From assembly GCF_040958095.1 (NCBI RefSeq), contig NC_091227.1, positions 11,963,151 to 12,027,150 on the forward strand: a DNA stretch of 64,000 nt, written 5' to 3'. Positions 30,481-41,551 of this stretch are shown piece by piece. The position numbers were made by a program, and so were the translations under genes. The notes beneath the pieces were generated by a model. The model did no database searches. It was given only the letters and a program-made list of their open reading frames with translations, and was not told where the DNA came from. Each line of letters begins with the position of its first letter. Position 1 is the stretch's first letter. The stretch comes from Procambarus clarkii. Its lineage: Eukaryota; Arthropoda; Malacostraca; Decapoda; Cambaridae.

Positions 30481-31730
30481 TTACGAGACCCAGAACCTCG
30501 CACAGAGCAAACACTGCGCCAACCAGACAAAGGCGGGACCGAAGGCGGGACTGGACTCGAACCTGGCACCAGTGGTCTACCACGATGAGCGGAACCCTGA
30601 GCCCTGGCATGACCCCCCTCCCCGGAAGATCCCCCCCCCCCCAAGATTCCAGAGGAGGAGGCAAGCACCGCCTGCCTACACGCGAGCCGGGAAACATAAA
30701 ACAGGGAAACCGCCTCCTGCAAGATCGGCGCAAAAAGCTTCAACAAGACAGCCAATGAGCGAGCCGTCAAGCCCAAGGCACTGGACCCAGGAACGGCCCC
30801 AAGCGTCCCCACATCCTCCGCAAGCCATTCCGAAGACAGCTCCAGGAGAGAAAAGAAAAGCAAGGCCAAAGTCAAAAGACCACGGGCGACAAGTCCTCAT
30901 CAACCTGCGTTGCCAAAAGGGAGGGAACCTGCACATGGAGCTGCAGAACGCCAACATCCTGGAGAAGGGCCAGGGCAAACAAACGCTCACTGAGGTGCTC
31001 AAGATCGCCACCCAGGAAAACCTGAACCACTGTCGAAGCCTTGCGCCAATCAAGCGAGCGGGTACGACAGAAGGAATACCAAGCCTCCAAAGCAAACACA
31101 GGACAGTCCGCCCAGCCAGGACGACTCCGGAACCTCATAATGGACCCAGAAAGAGAACGACAACCTAAACCTGAATGAAGACGGATCCATAAGTAAGGCA
31201 TAATCCAGAGTGCGCAGGAGATAAGCTGCAAGGGCCACCCTCACCGCAGATGGTAGGATGCGGTAAGACAAAAACTTCTGGAAGAATGGAACCAATACAC
31301 CAAATGGCAGACACCAAATCCAACTCGTACGCAGAGGGGTGATAAGAGAACCCCACTTCTTGTAACAGTAAGCTCCACTCAGAGGGCAGAAAAACCCAGG
31401 CGGGGTCCAGCAGGGCCCAAGGCCGCCAAGTCAGCCCCTCCCCAGCCCCAAGATCCCCCTCCACAGGACCCGAGGCAGAGTCAACCCCCAATGCACCGGC
31501 CTCAAAAGAAAAAGCCGGTGCAGCCGCGTAAGTCAGACAGAAGGGAGCCCACTGGTCAGAACTGGAGGCTGCGGCAGAGGGATCTGACTCGAATGCCTCC
31601 GTCGCCACATCAGAAGGGGCATCCCCCAACACTTCCCGAGTCTCAAGACCATCTAAATCTTGCCCCGATTCTGAAACCCTCAGACGTTTCGGGGCCAGAA
31701 GCAGGGGGGGGGGACCAGGATGCACAACAG
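30481..31730 (-). pseudogene. DIRS E gag-like ORF1 region
   Basis: Minus-strand pieces that recur in other DIRS copies: PKRLRVSESGQDLDGLETRE (near 31680), LDPAWVFLPSEWSLLLQEVG, FLSYRILPSAVRVALAAYLL and LFYVSRLACRQAVL (near 30700). Probably the structural ORF1; it has no catalytic motif I recognise. Several frameshifts. Confidence 0.65.
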
Positions 31731-32684
31731 CAGGGGAAGGATGAGGGGGTGCTGACTGAACAAGGTCGAAGCGACCTCCACCCCCAAGTCAGGGTCCCTA
31801 TAACTAAAACTGGCAGCCTTGGGGCATCCGGGTGAGCAACCAACCGAGCGAGTTGCAACAACCTAAAGCGCACATGCAATGCATGTGCCGCCTGTACCCG
31901 TAAAAGATCATCATTAGACTGGATAAACTGAGTCACAAGCAAGCAAGGAACAGAACTCGCAGGACTCCTGGTCGAAAGTATCACCAACACCAACAGGCAG
32001 CGTGATGGAGGCAAAGATAGTGAGTCACCCTGAGACAAGGGGACAGAGCAACCCTCAAACTCCAGGGTCCTGAGATGGCAATCACGCTCAGGGAATCCCA
32101 GGCAGGGTACTGTTAACCGGCGCCCAAAACTACCAATCAACTGTCTAAAGCTGAACCCCAGTGATGTGTACAATCACAGGGACCTAGCAGGGGGGCACCA
32201 CCAGAAGAACAGTATCAGGACATACACCAAGGGGCAAGCAAGGCAGACCCCCCTTCAAGGTAAAAACAAAAATAAAAACAAAACCCCACAAGAGGACAAT
32301 GTACCCCAAGGAACAGAGCTGGCCGCTTTGAATGGTGAAAACAAGCTGCGCAGCACCCTGCACCCCATACCAGTGCAAACTGCCTCTTACCCTAAGGTAA
32401 ACACCGGAGACAAAAATCCAAGCACCCAAAGGGCGGTTGAAAAACCAAGCAGTTAAACAGCCCAACAGAGGCAGGACCCAAGGAACTTGTGGAAGGTAAC
32501 CCCAAGCCCCAAGGGCAATACTTACAGGGCACCTAGGGAAGGTAACTCTAGGCGCATGCAGCCTGAGTACCATAGAATAACTCCTGACTCTCGCACCCCT
32601 GGAAGACAGCCATCACGCTCGAAACACAGTGCTGAAAAACCACTGGAGCCAGAGCACACGACCTCTGCCTCTAGCATCAACCTT
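31731..32684 (-). other. DIRS E 5' untranslated / gag N-terminal region
   Basis: Aligns with 45260-46100 (DIRS B) and 12800-13620 (DIRS A), including the block near ACCAACAGGCAGCGTGATGG. No continuous frame. Confidence 0.6.
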
Positions 32685-33100
32685 AGAACTGAAGGGTGGA
32701 TAGCTGGCACGGGGGTCTGGGGCTCCCCCTTCCCCTCTCAGGGAGGGGGGGCGCTGCGCAGACAGCGGTGACATGTGACGTCATGCTCGCTTGCTCGTTT
32801 CTTTTAGGGGAGTTCTATCCACTTGTTCGGCTTTTGGTAGCAAAATTTTCACCAGAATAGGGGTTTGTTTTGGGATGCTTACCTTTCAGGGTGCCTGACC
32901 CAGTCGATGGCAGACATAAAATGCTTCCAACCATACGGGGGGTTTCTATAGCCCATTGCTCCCCACGCCTCTCTGAGGGGGTCAGGTTCTGGCTCGTGGT
33001 CCCCAGTAGGCCCACAGAACTCCATACATATGACTGATGCCAAAGTCTGACATTAGCATATCAGCCTAGTAAGCTCCAGGGAGCCGAAGGGGCTTCCCCC
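32685..33100. repeat. DIRS E 5' inverted terminal repeat
   Basis: Inverted partner of 27221-27665; contains GAACTGAAGGGTGGATAGCT and ends GGGGCTTCCCCC next to AAAAA. Confidence 0.9.
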
Positions 33101-33170
33101 AAAAATATACCCAGTAATTATGGTCATCTGATTAAAAATGTAATTAAAATAAATCTTAAAAAAAAAAAAA

Positions 33171-33745
33171 GCATTGAATGTAATGAAACACCATTTTCTG
33201 GGTGAATTCCCGGAGGCTCCCTGAAGCTATCAAACTGACATGTGCCAATATTAGTTTGGTGCCATCAGTCCTTGGAGTTTGAGTGCCTACCGGGGGCTAC
33301 GAGCCAGAACTTGGCTCTCTCAGAGAGGCAAAGGGAGCAATGGCCATATGAGCTCTCTATATTTAAAGTTTGTCGTGTCTGCCATCGACCGGGGATACCA
33401 CCAGAAAGGTAGGTGAACCATTACAAACCTCTAACTGGTTAAAACTACAACCTATGTCGAAACACAGCCAAAGAACTTCCCACAATAGAAAACAATGAAA
33501 CAAGGAACATGTCATCCAACCAGCATGCCCGCTCGTTAGTGCCTTACCCCTCCACCGACAGGGGGAAGGGAGTGCCGGCCGTACCACCCTCAGTTCGGAG
33601 AATGATGAAAACATCTAACCAGAGGATGGGAGGGTGTAAAGGAACCTCTGGGGCTTGCCCAGAAACTGACGTTTCAGTAAATCCAACGCTGATTTTCTGA
33701 GAGGAGCCCTGTCGGCTCCCTGAAGCTATCTACCAACAGATAAGT
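33171..33745 (-). mobile_element. DIRS F 3' end: terminal repeat plus internal complementary region
   Basis: Starts GCATTGAATGTAATGAAACA after an A run; terminal repeat to about 33640, then the complementary region with TTTT junction at 33693-33696. Cut off at an A run where DIRS G begins. No coding part left. Confidence 0.8.
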
Positions 33746-33751
33746 AAAAAA

Positions 33752-34795
33752 CCAGCATTGAATGTAATGAAATGGCATTTTCTGGGTAGAGCCCAGGAGG
33801 CTCCCTGGAGCTATTAGCCTGATATTAGCAAATATCAGTGTGGGGCTTCAGTCATATGGAATTGTCATGCCTACTGGGGACCACTAGCCAGTCCCCTCAG
33901 AGAGGCGCAGGGAGCAATGGCCTATGAAACTCTCATGTATGAAAGTATTCATGTCTGCCATCAACCGGGGTTGAGCATCCAGAAAGGTAGGGGGCTTCAA
34001 AGCAGACCCTTCCTGGTAGAAAATTGCAACCTGAGACTAAACAGAGGCTAGAAATGCCCCCAAAGAAAAACAATCTTTACAAGCAATATAATAATGTTGC
34101 TGGCGCTCAACCTCTACTGGATACACTCACTGTATCGTCCTCATCCGTGCCGTATCACTTGTATCCGACACTTGGGTTAGGTCGTGACATCATCACACTG
34201 CTCGTTCGCATCGCCCCTCCCCCCCAGGAGGGGAGAGGGGGTTGCAGCCCACTGAGCCGGCAGCTGGACCATCGGTTTGGAGGCTGAAAATGAAACCAAA
34301 ACCTACCGATCAGGGGGAAGGGGACAGGGAGTCTCCAGGGCTCTACCCAGAAAATGGCATTTCATGACATTCAATGCTGGTTTTCTGTGAGGAAGTCCCA
34401 TCGGCTCTCTGGAGCTAACTATCCAAAGAGCAGAAAAATAGGGACTTACCCGGGAGGCGGCCGCACCGCACATAACAAAGACAAGACAACTGGTTGCAAC
34501 TGCCAATCCAAGGCGACACAAGACTGCTGAGGGCTCAGCACATTAACAAGATATCAGGCAGCCAGGACCCTTTTCGATCTGCAAAACCTCTCACGTCCGA
34601 ATGCCCGCCCAAGACATATTGCCAAACACAGCAGCCAAAGCCATAACTTACGAACATCATGGACGCGAGGGTAGACTGCAGGTTGGCTAGACTATATAAC
34701 CCTGCGGATGACCTGAGAGACCCAAGCCCTGGAACAGGGAACAAGAGAAACAGGGTCAACCCAAGGCGCATCCCCAGACACAGAAGCCAAGGCAA
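33752..34795 (-). mobile_element. DIRS G 3' end inserted in DIRS F
   Basis: Starts CCAGCATTGAATGTAATG after AAAAAA. Terminal repeat to about 34330, complementary region with TTTT at 34381-34384, then a short, broken piece of tyrosine recombinase (about 34430-34795; the His-x-x-Arg region corresponds to 34610-34680). An extra block of about 85 bp sits at 34098-34180 inside the terminal repeat. Confidence 0.78.
34098..34180. repeat. Inverted repeat, left arm
   Basis: Complementary to 34866-34949 with few mismatches (arms share CTAACCCAAGTGTCGGATAC). Confidence 0.8.
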
Positions 34796-35403
34796 TAAAA
34801 TTCAGACCTTATTGTTAGAAGAAGATAATGGTAGTGATATTGATGAAGCAAAGCACAATAAAGATCTAACCCAAGTGTCGGATACAAGTGATATGGCATG
34901 AATGAGGATGATACAGCGAGCGTATCAAGTAGATGTTGAGCGCCAGGCATGCTGCAGCCTCCTAGGCCATCGCATTCCCCATTATTATCACCACCTGCAG
35001 CCATCCTCCTGTTTTGGTAGTACTTATAGTAATGATGAGAACCATAGTATATATACCAACGTACAATGAAATTATAATGTAGAAACCTGACCTATTGAGT
35101 TGGACAAACCAAAAACTATTTTTGTACTTGTGTTGCTTTGACAAACTAAACCTAACCTCCCACAGGCCTAATACAGGATATCTGAAGCCTAATATAGTAC
35201 ATATGTTTGCTATACTAGGCCTAGGAATATTTAAGTTTGTGTTTTAGCTTTATTTATTTCATAAGAATTCCTTACTAGTCAGAATACAGTACTACTATCT
35301 AAAAGCCAAGAACATACAAATTCTAGCTATTGACGATCGTCACAATAGGAGGATAGGTTGCTACCTGTGTCATCTCCAATTTTTTAATAAAGTGATACTA
35401 TAG
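34796..35403. other. Intron segment with a short acidic frame and inverted-repeat right arm
   Basis: At 34800-34900 (plus) a frame reads LLLEEDNGSDIDEAKH followed by TQVSDTSD, an acidic Asp/Glu stretch of the sort seen near the N-terminus of piggyBac transposases; this is a weak resemblance only. The right inverted-repeat arm is 34866-34949. The rest to 35403 is AT-rich with no gene. Confidence 0.35.
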
Positions 35404-36190
35404 ATGAATCGTTTTCTGGGTTTCTGGCTAGTGGGCAGGCAGGTGGACAGGCTGGCTAGTGGATGGGCAGGGTGGGTGGATGGATTAGTTGCTGACTGGC
35501 AGGTGGGTGGGTGGATGGATTGGTTGATTGCTGACTGGCAGGTGGGTGGGGAAGATGGATTGGTGGCTGACTGGTGGGTGGATAGGCAGGTGGGCAGACA
35601 GGGGTTGATGGCTGGCCGGTTGGGTGGGCAGGTATAGAGGTGGCTGACTTCGGGCAGGCTGGCAGGGTTAGCAGGTTTGGGTGAATGGATGGATGGATTG
35701 GTGGCTGACTGGCAGGCTGGCTAGGTGGACAGGTGGATGGATGGGTAGGTAGGTCAATAGATTGGTGGCTGGCTGGAAGGTGGGTGGGGTGGTTATAAAT
35801 CATGGGCAGGAGGGCTGACTGAGTGAGTGGGCGGGCGAGTCGATGGATGGTTTGGTGGCTGACTGGCAGGCAGGCTGGCGGGCTGGTCTTGGTTCAGGCA
35901 GGCAGGTGGGCTTTTTGGATGGGCAGGCCAGCTATTTGAGTGGGCAGGTGGGTGGCTATTCAGACAGGCGGGAAGGCTGGGTATGGATTCAGGCAGGTGG
36001 GCAGGGATTTGGGCGGGGTTCGGGAGGGTCTTGGTGCATGCTGGCGGGCAGATTTTTTGGAGGGGCGGGCCAACTATTTGGACGAGCGGGTGGGTGGGCT
36101 GGGCGTGTGGGTAGGCATTTGGGTGGGTCCGGGTGGGTGAGCTTTGGGTTGGTTCAGGCTTTGACTGGCAGGGTGGCAGGCAGGGTGGCT
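35404..36190. repeat. Degenerate G-rich minisatellite
   Basis: About 790 bp built from variants of GGCTGACTGGCAGGTGGGTG and GGATGGATTGG. Units of roughly 40-60 bp, poorly conserved. Strong G/C strand asymmetry with many GGG/GG runs. Long frames on both strands are by-products. Confidence 0.8.
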
Positions 36191-37002
36191 GTGGTCACGC
36201 CTGATCCACCCATCGGCTCCCCCCCATCCCTGCTACATCCTACTCCCCTCCCCCATTCCCACACTGGACCCCTCCCATAAATATCCCCCACCCCTCCAGC
36301 TGTGTCTAGACGATCGGTATGGGATTATTGTGGTTCAGATACTCGGCTTCCTACCAGATGGTGGCCTTGGTGTTCTGTAAACAATACTCATGTTGTTTAC
36401 AAACTGTGACTAATTGTTACAACTGTGAATGCCTAACTGTCTTTGACTGAATATAACTGACTGAGACTTGTGATTGTGAAGGCCTGACTGACTGTGACTT
36501 GTGTCTCAATGCCTGACTGTGACTTGACCATGGTTGCCTCTAAATGGTTGCGACTGTGACTAGCTCTGACTACATGCTGCCTAACAGGAGCAGTGAAATT
36601 TGTGAAGGGAAAATGGTGCGCCACCACCGGGTATGCCGCCCTGGTGGCCTGCCAAGGTAACACAAAACACCACATCCAGAAATACAAGTTTCCCATCCTG
36701 TATAGCAATTCACTTGCCCAAAATATAAACAATGATTCAGCTGATCTTAGGGGGAGGTTAGAGTTGGGGTACAAAAATCACTTTAAAATATCTTTCAGTA
36801 AATATACAATGAAACATACTAAAATAGTTCTTTCCACAAAATATCATTGTAAAATAGGGATGCATCTTATGCAAGGGTGCATCTTATACTCTGGCAAATA
36901 CGGTATATATGATGTGTGCTGTTCAGCCAGTTAGACCAAAATTGTATATATACAATTTGTGCTGTTAAAGGGTTAAAGTAACATATCTATACCATAAGGA
37001 AG
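36191..37002. other. Intron segment with unrecognised repeats
   Basis: 36330-36620 carries weakly repeated CTGACTGTGACTTGTG units and matches 59630-59870 in reverse orientation. Near 36850-36910 GCATCTTATACTCTGGCAAA and TACGGTAT resemble the end of a DNA transposon. No gene. Confidence 0.45.
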
Positions 37003-37255
37003 GCCTGACAGCTGAGTGGACAGGGCTTCGGATTCGTAGTCCTGAAGTTCCAAATTCGATCCCCAGTGGAGGCGGAAACAAATGGGCAGAGATTATTTCA
37101 CCCTGATGAAATTACTGTTACCTAGCAGTAAATAGGTACCTGGGAGTTAGACAGCTGCTACAGGCTGCTTCCTGGGGGTGTGTAACAAAAGGGAGGCCTG
37201 GTCAAGAACCGGGCTGTGGGGACACTAAGCCCTGAAATCAAGATAACCCCAAGTA
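37003..37255 (+). mobile_element. tRNA-derived SINE (type 1 head), plus strand
   Basis: Head with GACAGCTGAGTGGACAGGGC and B-box-like AAATTCGATCCC; body with ACCTAGCAGTAAATAGGTAC; tail GGGGACACTAAGCCCTGAAA then CAAGATAACC. Same family as 26720-26961. Confidence 0.82.
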
Positions 37256-37257
37256 AG

Positions 37258-37625
37258 AAAGCAAGGACAAGTTTTGTGAGTTTGTACTCTAGGGTACGGC
37301 TTAAAAGTTTGTGCTCTTACTCTGTAGCAGCCCAAAGACACCATTGGATACAATGCATGGTGTATCCCCAGCCAAATCAACCAAATTTCCACAACCAAAG
37401 GATCCCGTCTAGAAGTCTTTGCCAGAAAAGGAGCAGGGTGCAAATGAACAAAGTGACCACCAGGACCAAATGAACAAAATGACAACCAAGACCAAACAAA
37501 CAAAAATCTTGACAGCGGACCAGAGCATAAGGCTACCAAATACGACAAACTGAGGCCAAGGGAATCATAACAGCCTTCCACAAACAATCCCAGACCTCAT
37601 CCACACACACATAATATAACACACA
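37258..37625 (-). pseudogene. DIRS D tyrosine-recombinase remnant
   Basis: Minus-strand sequence resembles the recombinase middle: SFLAK-like APFLAKTSRRDPLVVE, then WLGIHHALYPMVSLGCY in place of the usual RPGVHHVLCPVAALRRY. Truncated on the left by the SINE and on the right by LINE-A, which entered a CA-rich patch. Confidence 0.65.
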
Positions 37626-40145
37626 TATAACAATATTGAGAGAGATTATAGCGAGAGCGGATAACGATAGATCACGACTGTTGATAGTCGGTGACTTCAA
37701 CTTGAAATCCATAGACTGGGAAGCATATGAAGCTAAAACAGAAGATTTTTGGACCTGTAAATTTGTAGACCTCATCCTGGAAACATTCTTATATCAACAT
37801 GTTAAACAAGCTACGAGGATGAGGGAAGGGGACGTTCCCTCCATGCTAGATTTGATATTTACCAGGAAGGAGGAAGAGATATTTGACATTCAGTACCTTC
37901 CTCCCTTGGGTAAAAGTGACCATGTCTTTTTGGGAATAAAGTATGCAATGCGTTATAAGCTGGAAGAAAATAAGGAGGTTGAAGCAGTTGAAAAACCAGA
38001 CTTCAGGAGAGGACATTATGGTGACCTTAGAAATTTTTTTAGTGAGTATAATTGGACAGACTTGATGCTAGGCAAGGAAGTGAATGAGATGTATGGCAAG
38101 TTTTGTGAAATATATGATAAAGGCACAAAAAAATTTATACCAAAACAGAGATGCAGAACTAGGAAACAGGATTGGTTCAATAGAAATTGCGAGAGGGCTA
38201 GAGACCGAAAGACACAAAAATGGAATCAATACAGGAAGAGGCCGAACCCCCAAACATACCAGCGATACAAAGATGCGAGAAACAATTACACGGCAGTGAG
38301 GAGAGAGGCAGAAAGAAATTTTGAAAAAGGGATTGCGGACAAATGTAAAACAGAACCAGGTCTATTCTATAAATTCATAAACAACAAATTGCAGGTAAAG
38401 GATAATATTCAGAGGTTGAAAATGGGAAATAGATTCATGGAAGATGAAAAGGAAATGTGTGAAACACTAAACGAAAAGTTCCAAAGTGTGTTTGTACAAA
38501 ATGAAATCTTTAGGGAACCAGATACAATAAGAATTCCAGAGAACAACATAGAACACATAGAGGTGTCTAGAGACGAAGTGGAAAAAATGCTCAAGGAGCT
38601 CGGTAAGAACAAAGCAGCTGGCCCAGATGGCGTTTCACCATGGGTTCTGAGAGAATGTGCATCTGAGCTCAGCATTCCACTTCACCTGATCTTTCAGGCA
38701 TCCCTGTGTACAGGAATCATAGCAGACGGGTGGAAACAGGCTAACATAGTTCCAATCTACAAAAGTGGCAGCAGGGAAGACCCCCTCAATTATAGACCTG
38801 TATCATTGACAAGTGTAATAGTGAAAGTATTGGAAAAACTAATCAAAACTAAATGGGTAGAACACCTAGAGAGAAATGATATAATATCAGACAGACAGTA
38901 TGGTTTTCGATCTGGAAGATCCTGTGTATCGAATTTACTCAGTTTCTATGATCGAGCCACAGAGATATTACAGGAAAGAGATGGTTGGGTTGACTGCATC
39001 TATCTGGACCTAAAAAAGGCTTTCGACAGAGTTCCACATAAGAGGTTGTTCTGGAAACTGGAAAATATTGGAGGGGTGACAGGTAAGCTTCTATCATGGA
39101 TGAAAAATTTTCTGACTGATAGAAAAATGAGGGCAGTAATCAGAGGCAATGTATCGGAATGGAGAAATGTTACAAGTGGAGTACCACAGGGTTCAGTTCT
39201 TGCACCAGTGATGTTTATTGTGTACATAAATGATCTACCAGTTGGTATACAGAATTATATGAACATGTTTGCTGATGATGCTAAGATAATAGGAAGGATA
39301 AGAAATTTAGATGACTGTCATGCCCTTCAAGAAGACCTGGACAAAATAAGTATATGGAGCACCACTTGGCAAATGGAATTTAATGTTAATAAATGTCATG
39401 TTATGGAATGTGGAATAGGAGAACATAGACCCCACACAACCTATATATTATGTGAGAAATCTTTAAAGAATTCTGATAAAGAAAGAGATCTAGGAGTGGT
39501 TCTAGATAGAAAACTATCACCTGAGGACCACATAAAGAATATTGTGCAAGGAGCCTATGCTATGCTTTCTAACTTCAGAATTGCATTTAAATACATGGAT
39601 GGCGATATACTAAAGAAATTGTTCATGACTTTTGTTAGGCCAAAGCTAGAATATGCAGCTGTTGTGTGGTGCCCATATCTTAAGAAGCACATCAACAAAC
39701 TGGAAAAGGTGCAAAGACATGCTACTAAGTGGCTCCCAGAACTGAAGGGCAAGAGCTACGAGGAGAGGTTAGAAGCATTAAATATGCCAAAACTAGAAGA
39801 CAGAAGAAAAAGTGGTGATATGATCACTACATACAAAATAGCAACAGGAATTGATAAAATCGACAGGGAAGACTTCCTGAGACCTGGAATTTCAAGAACA
39901 AGAGGTCATAGATTTAAACTAGCTAAACACAGATGCCGAAGAAATATAAGAAAATTCACCTTCGCAAATAGAGTGGTAGACGGTTGGAACAAGTTAAGTG
40001 AGAAGGTGGTGGAGGCCAAGACCGTCAGTAGTTTCAAAGCGTTATATGACAAAGAGTGCTGGGAAGACGGGACACCACGAGCGTAGCTCTCATCCTGTAA
40101 CTACACTTAGGTAATTACACTTAGGTAATTACACACACACACACC
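37626..40145 (+). mobile_element. LINE-A copy, 5'-truncated, recent
   Basis: Begins within the endonuclease (TATAACAAT), flanked on both sides by CA-rich DIRS sequence, and ends with two tail units plus (AC)n. No target duplication can be distinguished in the CA tract. Confidence 0.85.
37636..40086 (+). CDS. LINE-A ORF2, truncated but open
   Basis: 816 codons without a stop, almost identical to 4907-7357. It lacks the first part of the endonuclease (TETKL motif gone) but keeps GDFN, SDH, GPDGVSPW, DLKKAFDRVPH, SGVPQGS and FADD through the C-terminus. The ATG-like start is only the first in-frame start codon of a truncated copy and not a real initiation site. The open frame implies recent insertion, not function. 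Confidence 0.85.
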   Translation: MREIIARADNDRSRLLIVGDFNLKSIDWEAYEAKTEDFWTCKFVDLILETFLYQHVKQATRMREGDVPSMLDLIFTRKEEEIFDIQYLPPLGKSDHVFLGIKYAMRYKLEENKEVEAVEKPDFRRGHYGDLRNFFSEYNWTDLMLGKEVNEMYGKFCEIYDKGTKKFIPKQRCRTRKQDWFNRNCERARDRKTQKWNQYRKRPNPQTYQRYKDARNNYTAVRREAERNFEKGIADKCKTEPGLFYKFINNKLQVKDNIQRLKMGNRFMEDEKEMCETLNEKFQSVFVQNEIFREPDTIRIPENNIEHIEVSRDEVEKMLKELGKNKAAGPDGVSPWVLRECASELSIPLHLIFQASLCTGIIADGWKQANIVPIYKSGSREDPLNYRPVSLTSVIVKVLEKLIKTKWVEHLERNDIISDRQYGFRSGRSCVSNLLSFYDRATEILQERDGWVDCIYLDLKKAFDRVPHKRLFWKLENIGGVTGKLLSWMKNFLTDRKMRAVIRGNVSEWRNVTSGVPQGSVLAPVMFIVYINDLPVGIQNYMNMFADDAKIIGRIRNLDDCHALQEDLDKISIWSTTWQMEFNVNKCHVMECGIGEHRPHTTYILCEKSLKNSDKERDLGVVLDRKLSPEDHIKNIVQGAYAMLSNFRIAFKYMDGDILKKLFMTFVRPKLEYAAVVWCPYLKKHINKLEKVQRHATKWLPELKGKSYEERLEALNMPKLEDRRKSGDMITTYKIATGIDKIDREDFLRPGISRTRGHRFKLAKHRCRRNIRKFTFANRVVDGWNKLSEKVVEAKTVSSFKALYDKECWEDGTPRA

Positions 40146-41040
40146 ACCCAGGAAGGAAAGGCAGAGTCCGGAGTAAAAGCCTCAAAAGAGGGATTCGGCA
40201 GGGAAGATTCAGAAGCCTCGATGGGAACTTGAAAATTAACTAAAATCCCCTTAGACCCAACATCAGCATACAAGCAGCCTGGGAGAGACATCGGCGTACC
40301 TAATGCTGCCAGAGGAGCAGGCAGTGCGAGCTGTAGTGCGCCCCACCAGTCAATAACACTCCCACACCAAGGGCAAGACAGAAAACCCAAGACCCCCAGC
40401 TTAACCAATGGTGAGAACCACCACAAGAGAGTGTATCCTGAATGCCACAGGGAAGGCAACCTTAAAGCAAGGGTAGTACTTATAAAGCACACAGTGAAGA
40501 TAATCTTTGGCTCATGCAGCTCTAGTACATTAAACTTTTGGTTACCACACACTTTTGTGTAGGAACAGGTAAAAAAGGCAAAACACCCAAAAACAATAGA
40601 TTGAAGCCAGAGTACACTCATGCCAGGCATAAACATTAGTCAAGAACTGACTGGTGGTGGTCCGGTTGGCTTCCCCTTCCCCCCAATGAGAGGGGAGGTG
40701 GAACTAATTAGCAGAGAGGGGGGCCTGGTAAAACGAAATTTTGGTTGTTTATTTTCTTGTTGGTAGAATTCTTTTAATAATTTGAGGGTACTGGTCTCCT
40801 TTTTCAACCATGTGGTATTCTGTTTTGATTCTCCTTTCTTTCTGCTTCCCTGATTGATGGAAAGATGATAAGCTTTAAATGTAAACTGTTCATGGGCCAT
40901 TGCTCTCTGCGCATTTCTAAGGGAAGCCAGGTTCTGGCTCGTGGGCCATGGTAGGCAACAAGAACTCTGCTACTGATTACTTCCAAGTAGTTTGGCACTT
41001 AATCAGTATAATAGCTTTAGGGAACTGATGGGGCTTCCCA
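40146..41040 (-). mobile_element. DIRS D, 5' region and terminal repeat remnant
   Basis: Continues DIRS D past LINE-A. Diverged 5' region (AAGACAGAAAACCCAAGACC), then the terminal repeat from about 40640, ending GGGAACTGATGGGGCTTCCC at AAAG. Most of the coding part of this copy is deleted. Confidence 0.65.
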
Positions 41041-41082
41041 AAGTAAATCATGAACACATTTTTGGTATACAATTCCACGCAC

Positions 41083-41344
41083 ACAGAAATCACAATAACG
41101 TAATACATCAAATGAACAAATCCACAAGGGTCTTGACGAGGATTCGAACCTGCGTCCAAGAGCATCCCAGACGCTGCCTTAATCGACTGAGCTACAACAT
41201 GGTCAAAAGAGTTGAAACCGAAGTTCTACTGAACTTACTGGATCCTGCAACCTCTCCGAGACACAAACGAGGGTTTTACACAACTCCCCCATGCACTTGA
41301 GCTATGTCAATAGGCCATTCTCCCTCTTCACCCTTTCTTTATTA
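41083..41344 (-). mobile_element. tRNA-derived SINE-like repeat, minus strand
   Basis: Minus strand: upstream block with CGTTTGTGTCTCGGAGAGG, tRNA-like GTAGCTCAGTCGATTAAGGC and B box GGTTCGAATCC, then GTGGATTTGTTCATTTGATG. Carries the intact sequence around GGGTTTTACACAACTCC (41271-41287), i.e. the empty version of the DIRS B target. Confidence 0.72.
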
Positions 41345-41551
41345 CACACAGAAATCACAATAACGTGATGCATCATATGAACAAATCCACAAGGGCCATA
41401 ACAAGGATTCGAACGTGCGTCCAAGAGCATCCCAGACACTGCCTTAATTGACTGAGCTACGACATGGTCAAAAGTTTCTGTGTATAATGAAATAAGGGAG
41501 AAGAGGGAGAACGGCCTATTGACATAGCTCGAGTGCATGGGGGAGTTGTGT
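41345..41551. mobile_element. SINE-like repeats flanking DIRS B on the left
   Basis: A second minus-strand tRNA-like unit (41345-41475), then, in plus orientation, GGCCTATTGACATAGCTCGA to GGGAGTTGTGT, which is the left half of the unit that DIRS B interrupts. Confidence 0.7.

Larger units (their letters stand above)
27221..33100 (-). mobile_element. DIRS copy E: complete tyrosine-recombinase retrotransposon, decayed coding
   Basis: About 5.9 kb, transcribed on the minus strand. Long inverted terminal repeats (27221-27665 and 32685-33100) and an internal complementary region (27690-27795) match the DIRS plan; there are no LTRs. Coding order on the minus strand: gag-like region, reverse transcriptase with LDDWL, RNase H, linker, tyrosine recombinase. 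Many frameshifts. Both ends abut A runs, consistent with recombination at a short A/T core instead of target duplication. Confidence 0.88.

Noticed and set aside
30572..31168. Long plus-strand frames in 28200-32500
   Set aside because: They are Pro/Arg/Lys-rich antisense shadows of the GC-rich minus-strand DIRS coding region and lack any domain.
34800..34900. Transposase gene start (acidic frame)
   Set aside because: Only about 35 codons before a stop, no catalytic Asp motifs; kept as a weak note only.
35404..36280. CRISPR-like or collagen-like repeat array
   Set aside because: No constant repeat with unique spacers; units are degenerate and slide into each other. It is a minisatellite, and the Gly/Trp-rich frames are by-products.
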